Of a DNA stretch of 40,116 nucleotides, positions 33,701 to 40,116 are shown in pieces (position 1 is the stretch's first letter; each line of letters begins with the position of its first letter). Position numbers and translations under genes: made by a program. The stretch covers positions 1 through 40,116 of the forward strand of contig JABHNK010000004.1 of the NCBI GenBank assembly GCA_018694295.1, given 5' to 3'. This DNA is from Waddliaceae bacterium (GTDB lineage Bacteria > Chlamydiota > Chlamydiia > Chlamydiales > JABHNK01). The notes under the pieces are model-generated. The model saw only the letters and a program-made list of their open reading frames with translations, was not told the origin of the DNA and did not search any database.

Positions 33701-34975
33701 ATGAATAAAGACCTCATTGCCATCTTTGAATATATGGAACGTGAGAAAGGCATAAAACGCGATGTCATCATCGAAGCGATCGTAGAATCTCTACGTGTTG
33801 CTGCTATGAAAGACATGGAAGATTCTGCCAATATCGCCATAACCATCGACGATAAAACCGGTGATATCGAGATGCTTTGCGAGAAAAAGATCGTCGAAAA
33901 AGTCGAAGATTCTTCTCTTGAGATATCTATCGAAGGTGCCCGCGACCTTGACCCTGACTGTGCTATCGACGAATATATCGACTGTATCATCACTCCTTCC
34001 GAGGACTTCGGACGCATTGCTGCGCAGAAGGCTCGTCAGATCATCACGCAGAAGCTTCGTGGTGCAGAGCGTAATGTCATATACGAAGAATATCGTCACC
34101 GTCGCAATGAGATCATCAGCGGCACTGTCAAGAGGTTCGTTAGGGGCTCTAACATCGTCGTCGATCTCGGAAAAGTCGAAGCGATCCTTCCTACTAAGGA
34201 ATACCCTCGTAGTGAACGGTACAATGTCGGCGACAAGCTTCGTGCTCTCCTCGTCGACGTCCAGGACACCGAGAATGGCGGTGCCGAAGTTGTTTTATCA
34301 CGGTCGAGTCCTGAATTCGTCCATCAACTTTTCATCCAAGAAGTCCCTGAGCTTAGTGATGGCATTGTTAGTATTGAAAAGATCGTCCGTGAAGCTGGGT
34401 ATCGTACTAAGCTTGCCGTAAAGACTACCGACAATAAAGTCGACCCTGTTGGTGCTTGTGTTGGGATGCGCGGCAGCCGCGTCAAGAACGTCATATACGA
34501 GCTCAACAACGAGAAGATCGACATCGTCACTTACAGCGAAGACCCTATAGAGCTTCTTCACCGTTCTCTCGATCCTATTGAGATTTTGAGGATGTCTGTC
34601 GACAAGAAAAGCGAGGTGATCACCATCGTCGTCGATGACGACAATCTCGCCAAGGTTTTGGGTCGTTATGGTATGAACACTCGTCTCACTCAAGAGCTTA
34701 TCGGCTATAATATCGACGCACAGAAAATCTCTGACTACCACAAAAGGCAAGGCCTTCTTCGTGCAGAACTTCTTGAAGGCGACTCTGCTTTCCTCGACGA
34801 GCCTCTCTCCATGGAAGACATCAACACTCTCGTTATCGAGAATATGATACGTGATGGCTATGACACGATGCGTAAAGTCCTCGAAGCCGACGCCGACAAA
34901 CTCGTTGCGATCCCTGGGATAAGCCTAGAGCTTGCTGACGAGATAATAGACCTAATAATTCAACAAAGGACATAG
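33701..34975 (+). CDS. nusA: Transcription termination/antitermination factor NusA
   Basis: The 424-residue RNA polymerase-binding factor has an N-terminal RNAP-binding domain (about 1-125), an S1 domain starting [19 protein letters not shown] (about 135-200) and two KH domains. The KH motifs are [21 protein letters not shown] and [21 protein letters not shown] short C-terminal helix-hairpin-helix-like part ends in [15 protein letters not shown]. It lacks the long acidic repeats of E. coli NusA, as do other chlamydial forms. It lies 30 bases after rpsA and 4 before infB. Confidence 0.95.
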   Translation: MNKDLIAIFEYMEREKGIKRDVIIEAIVESLRVAAMKDMEDSANIAITIDDKTGDIEMLCEKKIVEKVEDSSLEISIEGARDLDPDCAIDEYIDCIITPSEDFGRIAAQKARQIITQKLRGAERNVIYEEYRHRRNEIISGTVKRFVRGSNIVVDLGKVEAILPTKEYPRSERYNVGDKLRALLVDVQDTENGGAEVVLSRSSPEFVHQLFIQEVPELSDGIVSIEKIVREAGYRTKLAVKTTDNKVDPVGACVGMRGSRVKNVIYELNNEKIDIVTYSEDPIELLHRSLDPIEILRMSVDKKSEVITIVVDDDNLAKVLGRYGMNTRLTQELIGYNIDAQKISDYHKRQGLLRAELLEGDSAFLDEPLSMEDINTLVIENMIRDGYDTMRKVLEADADKLVAIPGISLELADEIIDLIIQQRT

Positions 34976-34979
34976 ATTC

Positions 34980-37640
34980 TTGGCAAAGAAACTGAAGCTA
35001 AAACTCAACATTAAAAATCCGCAGCTTGCCAAAGCTCTCGGCAAGTCTTCCGCTGCTTCCAAGAAAAAAGACGCTGCAAAGAAAACAGTCAAGGCTTCGA
35101 AGAAGACAGCAAAAATCACTCCTTCAGCGGCGGCCGCTGCTGCTGCGAAGAAAAGCGCCGAAGACGCTGAGCAGCCTAAAAAGCGTCTCGTCCGTGCCAA
35201 GAAGAAGTCCGCTTTCGCTCACGAAGAAGAGATTGTCGTTATCGCTCCTGTCGAAGAAGAAGTCGTCGTCGTCGAAGAAATCGATGTGATTTCTGCTGTC
35301 GAAGAAGAGGTCGATGCTGTCGTCGAAGAAGCCCCTGAGCCTTCTGTAGAAGAAGTCGTCCCAGAAGTTGATAAGATTGTGGAAGAGCCTCAGGACGTCG
35401 AAGAGCCTCAGGCCGTTGAAGAACCTCCTGCGCCAACAACCAAGCCTTCAAAAAAAGAGAAAGAGAAAGAGAAAGAGAAGCCTCTTCCTGCAAAAAAAAT
35501 TATCGCTGCGCGTCCCCGTCTTTTTGGCCCTACTGGGAAACATATTAAAGATCTCCGCAACGAGGCAAAGAAAAAAGAAGAAGAGGCTGCCAAGAAAGCC
35601 TCTGATGATAAGAAGAAGGCTGCTGCAAAGAAGAAGACGACACCGAATAAAAACAACACTACTAATGTTGTCGCTTCTGTCGAGCCAGCGAAGAAAGCCA
35701 ACGATAATAAAGAGTATCCTGTACGTCGCAGCACAACGTTACGTCCTTTCACCGCTAAAGACCGCCGTTATAACTTCAAAGGCGGCGACGAAAGCCAGAA
35801 ATGGCGTCGTCAGCGTAGGGGCAAAAAATCGTCTTCGTACGAAGAGATCGCCCCTGTACGTCCAAAAGAGCTAGAATTACGCCTTCCCATCTCTATAAAG
35901 AACCTCGCCATTGCTTTGAAGATAAAATCTTCAGAGATAATATCATCGTTATTCATGCAAGGTATGACTGTTACTCTCAACGACGTTCTCGACGACGAAA
36001 CAACGATACAGCTCATCGGAAGTGAGTTCGACTGTGAGATCACCATCGATTCCTCCGAAGAGGAGCGCATACGTATCACTGACAAGACTGTCAACGAAGA
36101 GATTTCCGAAACCGATGATGCTAATCTCATCATCCGTCCTCCTGTAGTAACTTTTATGGGCCATGTTGACCATGGCAAGACAAGCCTCATCGATGCTATA
36201 AGGAAGAGTAACATCATCGAAGGTGAGAAAGGTGCCATAACGCAGCATATCGGTGCTTTCTCATGCAACACCATTGCTGGCGACATCACCATCATCGACA
36301 CTCCTGGCCACGAAGCATTCTCTTCTATGCGTGCCCGCGGTGCCGTCATCACCGACATCGTCATCCTTGTCATCGCCGGCGACGAAGGCATCAGACAGCA
36401 GACTGTCGAGGCGTTAAACCACGCAAAAGAAGCCGGTGTTACCATCGTCGTCGCCATTAACAAGAGCGACAAGCCGAACTTCGATGCCGAGACGGTATAC
36501 CGTCAGCTTTCCGACAACGAGCTTCTTCCAGAAGCGTGGGGAGGTGGTACTATAACAATAAACTGTTCTGCTGTCACTGGCGAAGGCGTCGACGCCCTTC
36601 TTGAGATGGTAGCATTACAAGCCGAAGTTCTAGAACTAAAAGCCAGCCCCGACGGGCGTGCTCGTGGCTCTGTCATAGAGTCTGAGATGCACAAAGGTTT
36701 GGGCGCTACAGCGACGCTACTCGTCCAAAATGGCACCCTGAAGAAAGGCGATGCTGTCGTCTTCTCACACCAATGGGGACGTATAAAGACTATGCACGAT
36801 GCCCTTGGCGTCGAATGCAATGACATCGGCCCTTCTGGCGCTGTAGAAGTTGCAGGCCTTTCAGACCTTCCAGAAGCTGGCAGTGAGTTTATCGTCGTTG
36901 CCAACGAACGCGAAGCGCGTGCTATCGCCGAAGTCCGTGCTTCCGAGAAACGCGAGAAGTCGCTATATCAGAAATCGCAGCGCTCCCTTGAGAGCATCAT
37001 GGACCACGATGCCACTAAGACTCCTAAAGAGATCTTAAACGTAATACTTCGCGCCGACACCCAAGGGTCTCTCGAAGCTCTTAAGCAGTCACTCCTTGGC
37101 ATAGATTCCGACAAAGCAGAAGTCAACGTCGTCTCTGATGCTGTAGGGGAAATTGCTGAGTCTGACATCGAGCTTGCTGCCGCCTCAGATTCTACCATCA
37201 TAGGCTTCCACACGCAGATTGAGAGCCATGCCGACAGCCTAATCAAACAGATGAAGGTAACGGTACGTCTCCACGACATTATATATCATGCTGTCGACGA
37301 CACCAAACTTATTCTTACAGCGCTATTACCTCCTCTTGTCGAGGAGAAAAATACCGGCGCTGCGGAAGTCATAGCGACGTTCAAATCCTCGCACCTTGGC
37401 GTCATCGCAGGATGCATGGTTAACGAAGGGACAATACATCGTAACAACGGTGTACGTATCCTCCGCGCTGGTGAAGAGATATGGAAAGGCCGTATGTCTT
37501 CGATAAAACGTGAGAAGAACGACGTCAAAGACATATCTAGCGGCTTCGAATGTGGTATCCTTTTCAACGGCTACAACGATGCTAATGTCGGCGATATCGT
37601 CGAATCTTTCAACATTATCGAAACGCCTCAAGAACTATAA
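34980..37640 (+). CDS. infB: Translation initiation factor IF-2
   Basis: This 886-residue GTPase brings initiator tRNA to the 30S subunit. The start is TTG at 34980, supported by AAAGGA nine bases upstream (34965-34970); it gives [23 protein letters not shown], like chlamydial IF-2. Residues ~15-270 are a low-complexity Lys/Ala- then Glu/Val-rich arm. The G domain has GHVDHGKT (394-401), DTPGHEAF and NKSDKPN, with further beta-barrel and C2 domains to the end ([19 protein letters not shown]). All GTPase motifs are intact. In Gram-negative bacteria infB commonly follows nusA. Confidence 0.96.
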   Translation: MAKKLKLKLNIKNPQLAKALGKSSAASKKKDAAKKTVKASKKTAKITPSAAAAAAAKKSAEDAEQPKKRLVRAKKKSAFAHEEEIVVIAPVEEEVVVVEEIDVISAVEEEVDAVVEEAPEPSVEEVVPEVDKIVEEPQDVEEPQAVEEPPAPTTKPSKKEKEKEKEKPLPAKKIIAARPRLFGPTGKHIKDLRNEAKKKEEEAAKKASDDKKKAAAKKKTTPNKNNTTNVVASVEPAKKANDNKEYPVRRSTTLRPFTAKDRRYNFKGGDESQKWRRQRRGKKSSSYEEIAPVRPKELELRLPISIKNLAIALKIKSSEIISSLFMQGMTVTLNDVLDDETTIQLIGSEFDCEITIDSSEEERIRITDKTVNEEISETDDANLIIRPPVVTFMGHVDHGKTSLIDAIRKSNIIEGEKGAITQHIGAFSCNTIAGDITIIDTPGHEAFSSMRARGAVITDIVILVIAGDEGIRQQTVEALNHAKEAGVTIVVAINKSDKPNFDAETVYRQLSDNELLPEAWGGGTITINCSAVTGEGVDALLEMVALQAEVLELKASPDGRARGSVIESEMHKGLGATATLLVQNGTLKKGDAVVFSHQWGRIKTMHDALGVECNDIGPSGAVEVAGLSDLPEAGSEFIVVANEREARAIAEVRASEKREKSLYQKSQRSLESIMDHDATKTPKEILNVILRADTQGSLEALKQSLLGIDSDKAEVNVVSDAVGEIAESDIELAAASDSTIIGFHTQIESHADSLIKQMKVTVRLHDIIYHAVDDTKLILTALLPPLVEEKNTGAAEVIATFKSSHLGVIAGCMVNEGTIHRNNGVRILRAGEEIWKGRMSSIKREKNDVKDISSGFECGILFNGYNDANVGDIVESFNIIETPQEL

Positions 37641-37658
37641 TAACACTTTTTTATTACC

Positions 37659-38027
37659 ATGACAATACGACGTATCAACAAAATAAACTCCCTACTAAAA
37701 GAAGTCATCTCTGATGTCATCAACAAAAACGTCAAGCACCCTCTTCTTTCTGACAAGCTTCTTACCATAACACATGTCGACGTCTCTAAAGACTTACATC
37801 ATGCCAAGGTATATGTCAGCATCATCGGCGACGCAGAAGAAAAATCCATGGCATTAGAAGCTCTGACATCAGCGGCGGGTTTCATCGCTGTAAATTCCTC
37901 TAAGAAGGTGTCACTGCACTTTTTTCCGGAGCTTGCCTTCAAAATCGACGACGCCTCCGAGAAGCATATGCACATCGATGACATCATATCGAAAATCACC
38001 GCCGAAAGAGAACATCGTTCGGAATAG
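37659..38027 (+). CDS. rbfA: Ribosome-binding factor A
   Basis: The 122-residue KH-type factor helps mature the 5' end of 16S rRNA in the 30S subunit. It shows RINKINSLLKEVISDVI, ITHVDVSKDLHHAKVYVSI and the C-terminal LHFFPELAFKIDDASEKHMHIDDII typical of RbfA. The stop codon lies inside a TTCGGAATAGGAAT repeat word (38020-38033), so the last codons (HRSE) are supplied by the repeat. Confidence 0.93.
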   Translation: MTIRRINKINSLLKEVISDVINKNVKHPLLSDKLLTITHVDVSKDLHHAKVYVSIIGDAEEKSMALEALTSAAGFIAVNSSKKVSLHFFPELAFKIDDASEKHMHIDDIISKITAEREHRSE

Positions 38028-38105
38028 GAATTTTACCACAGAGCCACAGAGAACACAGAGAAGAAATAGGACGGGCTAGGGGCTTCACCCCTAGAACCCC
38101 GAGAA
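38020..38105. repeat. Half-unit of the CACAGAG element between rbfA and truB
   Basis: TTCGGAATAGGAATTTTACC is followed by ACAGAGAACACAGAG and a hairpin GGGCTAGGGGCTTCACCCCTAG (38074-38095), then AACCCCGAG. The same words and order (inverted) occur at 9472-9545. The 99-base gap between rbfA and truB is therefore almost entirely repeat sequence within an otherwise tight operon. Confidence 0.85.
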
Positions 38106-38126
38106 TATAAATAGGTTATAAAAAGT

Positions 38127-38837
38127 ATGGATCATAACATCGAAGGCATCCTCCTCGTCGACAAACCCATAGGGATAACGTCTTTCGACATCGTCAGGAT
38201 GTTACGTCGCAAGCTCAACGTCAAAAAAATCGGCCATGCCGGCACTCTAGACCCCTTCGCTACAGGCCTTATGGTTATGCTCGTCGGCAGAAAATACACA
38301 CGCATGTCCGACGCTATCATGGCTGGAGAAAAAGAATATATCGCTACGGCGCGTCTAGGCATTACAACCGACAGCCATGACTGTGATGGCAAAGAAACAA
38401 AAAATTCAGACATCATCCCCATCAAAGAAGACATCGAAAAAGCCGTCGACAGTAGTTTTCAAGGGACGATACAACAAATTCCCCCTATGTTCTCGGCGAA
38501 GAAAATCGGAGGGAAAAAGCTATACGAGCTAGCAAGAAAAGGTGAAGAGATAGAAAGGAAGCCGCACAATATCGACGTTACAACGAAGATATTGTCGTAC
38601 CAATACCCTATTCTGACATTCCACGTGCAGTGCAGCAAAGGGACATATATAAGGAGTATCGCCAACGACCTAGGAGACATGCTAGGATGCGGCGCACACC
38701 TTACAGCACTGCGCAGGACGCGTTGCGGAGAATATTCCGTAGAAAACAGCGTCGAAGTGTCGTGTATCAAAGATGAAGACTACGACATCTCACAGCGTCT
38801 GATAATAATCGGAGATGACGATGGAAATATATCATAG
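38127..38837 (+). CDS. truB: tRNA pseudouridine-55 synthase
   Basis: This 236-residue enzyme makes the pseudouridine of the T-loop in tRNAs. The catalytic aspartate is Asp42 in GHAGTLDPFATGLM; motifs VDKPIGITSF, QIPPMFSAKKIGGKKLYELARKG and CSKGTYIRSIANDLG follow in family order. It is shorter than E. coli TruB (314) because the C-terminal PUA-like domain is missing, as in other short bacterial forms. The 3' end overlaps ribF by 17 bases. Confidence 0.94.
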   Translation: MDHNIEGILLVDKPIGITSFDIVRMLRRKLNVKKIGHAGTLDPFATGLMVMLVGRKYTRMSDAIMAGEKEYIATARLGITTDSHDCDGKETKNSDIIPIKEDIEKAVDSSFQGTIQQIPPMFSAKKIGGKKLYELARKGEEIERKPHNIDVTTKILSYQYPILTFHVQCSKGTYIRSIANDLGDMLGCGAHLTALRRTRCGEYSVENSVEVSCIKDEDYDISQRLIIIGDDDGNIS

Positions 38838-39744
38838 TTTCAGCGACATCCCCGACGGTCTTACCGTTTCTTCTCTTGCAGTGGGGACTTTTGACGGCAT
38901 ACATCTTGGACATCAGAAAGTCTTAGGAAAGTTATGTGGCACTTCTGCTGTTATAACTTTCACCAACCATCCCTACAGTGTTTTACATCCTGAAAGCGAC
39001 CTCAAAGCTCTTTGTTCTTTGGATTCCAGGATTTCTTTTTTAGAGCGTCATGGTATTGACATTATTATAGCGATACCTTTCACGCATGAAATCGCGAATC
39101 TTTCTGCAGAAGCTTTCCTTGCCATGGTACAGAAGCGGGTCTCTTTCTCTACTCTCGTCGTCGGCTACGACGCTCATATTGGCCATGGGAATTCTTGCAG
39201 CAAAGAAGCCTTACATCTTTTAGGCCTTAAGCTTGGCGTTTCTGTCGTCGACGTCGATGCTCTATGTTATGACGGCCTTCCTATTTCTAGCTCGCGTATT
39301 CGTGTGGCAATACAATCTGGCGATCTCGGCGTCGCCGAGATCATGCTCGGAAGGCGATATTCTCTTAGGTCTACCGTAGTAAAGGGAAAAGGCATGGGGT
39401 CACACCTCGGCTATAAGACGGCGAACTTCGACATCGCTGGGCTTTGTCATCCGCCATGTGGGGTATATGCTATAACGGCTACTATCGATGGAGAGAAGCT
39501 CCATGGCATTGCAAATATCGGCACAGCCCCTACGATAAAAAGCCTTGCACAGCCTATCCTAGAAGTCCATTTCTTTGAAGAGGTCGGAGCGTTGTATGGT
39601 GAAGATATCGAGATTGCCATCAAAGAATTTATCAGGGAAGAAAAGCGTTTTGAAAGCGTAGCACAGCTGCAGCAGCAGATTTCCTGTGATATTGAACTCA
39701 GCAAGGATCTCGGAATTCGGAGTAGGATTTCAGAATTGCAGTAA
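38821..39744 (+). CDS. ribF: Bifunctional riboflavin kinase/FAD synthetase
   Basis: The 307-residue enzyme makes FMN and FAD from riboflavin. The N-terminal adenylyltransferase domain has GTFDGIHLGHQ and SSSRIRVAIQSGD; the C-terminal kinase domain starts GKGMGSHLGYKTANF, where most family members have G-[FY]-P-T-A-N (Pro replaced by Lys). The ATG at 38821 has GGAG 6 bases upstream, while the one at 38815 directly abuts it, so 38821 is preferred. The last codons (LGIRSRISELQ) are encoded by CTCGGAATTCGGAGTAGGAT, the same repeat word found after glyA and rbfA. Confidence 0.94.
   Translation: MEIYHSFSDIPDGLTVSSLAVGTFDGIHLGHQKVLGKLCGTSAVITFTNHPYSVLHPESDLKALCSLDSRISFLERHGIDIIIAIPFTHEIANLSAEAFLAMVQKRVSFSTLVVGYDAHIGHGNSCSKEALHLLGLKLGVSVVDVDALCYDGLPISSSRIRVAIQSGDLGVAEIMLGRRYSLRSTVVKGKGMGSHLGYKTANFDIAGLCHPPCGVYAITATIDGEKLHGIANIGTAPTIKSLAQPILEVHFFEEVGALYGEDIEIAIKEFIREEKRFESVAQLQQQISCDIELSKDLGIRSRISELQ
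39709..39728 (+). repeat. TTCGGA-type repeat inside the ribF 3' end
   Basis: CTCGGAATTCGGAGTAGGAT resembles AGTTCGGAATTCGG after glyA (9252-9265) and TTCGGAGTAGGAAA before clpP. Here it is still within the open frame. Confidence 0.6.
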
Positions 39745-39793
39745 AGCCTGCTATTGTGTTACATAAAAGATTATGGATAATTAGGAGTCTTAT

Positions 39794-40116
39794 ATGATTA
39801 TAACATCAATATCATGGTTAGCGATTTTTGCTCTTTCGGTAAGTTACTGGTTTCAGATCAGGAAGATACATCTTCACCGCGAGGTTCGTGACCTTTCGAT
39901 GATATACCATATCCTTCTATTTTTGGGTTTTTCCACTCTTGCCATCACGGCATATATGGAAAAGAGTATTATCTTCCTCGTCAAGCAGATAGCGACATCG
40001 ATACCTGTTTTCGTAATAATATGTCAGATTCTATATCACCGCAAAGACCACTGGCATGAGATCGGACAAGCGTCGTGTCTATCATGCCGCGAAGAGCTCG
40101 AAGCCGACTGGATATG
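39794..40116 (+). CDS. Small multi-helix membrane protein, possibly SemiSWEET/PQ-loop-like (3' truncated)
   Basis: 107 codons are present and the frame is open to the window end. AGGAG lies 6 bases before the ATG. Three hydrophobic segments are seen at about 4-18, 38-54 and 57-82. The first is followed by WFQIRKIHLHREVRDLS, which resembles the PQ-loop pattern of SemiSWEET transporters (P-Q-[IL]-x-K-x4-[KR]-x3-[GD]-[LIV]-S), with Phe in place of Pro. After the helices comes a cysteine-containing segment ASCLSCREELEADW, not expected in SemiSWEETs. The assignment is tentative; a different small membrane family is possible. Confidence 0.45.
   Translation, partial: MIITSISWLAIFALSVSYWFQIRKIHLHREVRDLSMIYHILLFLGFSTLAITAYMEKSIIFLVKQIATSIPVFVIICQILYHRKDHWHEIGQASCLSCREELEADWI

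Noticed and set aside
34298-34750. 150-codon frame antisense to nusA
   Set aside because: Shadow of the KH-domain region. nusA is clearly coding on the plus strand.

Overview
The window looks like a chromosomal segment from a member of the Chlamydiota, most likely one of the protist- or animal-associated 'environmental' lineages rather than the genus Chlamydia. The evidence is the set of gene clusters that known chlamydiae also carry: glyA-clpP-dapF, rplM-rpsI, acpP-fabG-fabD-fabH-recR (on the minus strand), ftsH-tilS next to a divergent lptF-lptG pair, and rpsA-nusA-infB-rbfA-truB-ribF. The individual proteins fit as well: an FtsH of about 911 residues, a two-part zinc-ribbon protein like CT398/CdsZ, and a lysine-rich S1 tail. 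I cannot name the species from sequence alone.

Layout. 1-2101: the tail of one eukaryotic-type protein kinase and a complete second one with DYRK-like motifs. 2219-6345: xerC, an ABC-F ATPase (ybiT type), a SpoU-family RNA methyltransferase and folE. 6424-7592 (minus): RNase P RNA and a zinc-ribbon coiled-coil protein. 7786-10954: glyA, then about 400 bp of repeats, clpP and dapF. 11048-11912 (minus): rplM-rpsI, closed by a strong hairpin. 12257-14254: miaB and a secreted L,D-transpeptidase. 14221-19254: an accessory island holding a long unknown helical protein and two tandem PPP-type phosphatase paralogues. 19251-28789 (minus): a sodium/solute symporter, the fatty-acid synthesis cluster, recR, ftsH, tilS and a GYF-like membrane protein. 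29012-29299: a proline-rich reading frame broken by an amber stop. 29396-31635: lptF-lptG. 31763-39744: the translation/transcription operon. 39794-end: a truncated small membrane protein.

Most of the window is core information processing, lipid, folate and envelope metabolism. The accessory part is a eukaryotic-like phospho-signalling set (kinases plus phosphatases). Its proteins begin with short Pro/Ser/Thr-rich, non-secretory N-termini. They may be type III effectors acting on a eukaryotic host; that is inference, not demonstrated here. Several families of short dispersed repeats sit at gene ends and between operons: TTCGGA-type tandem repeats, TGATCAAT/TTGATAATT-type repeats, a CACAGAGAACACAGAG palindromic element and a TGATTGCCACC repeat. 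One supplies a likely -35 box and two run into coding sequence.
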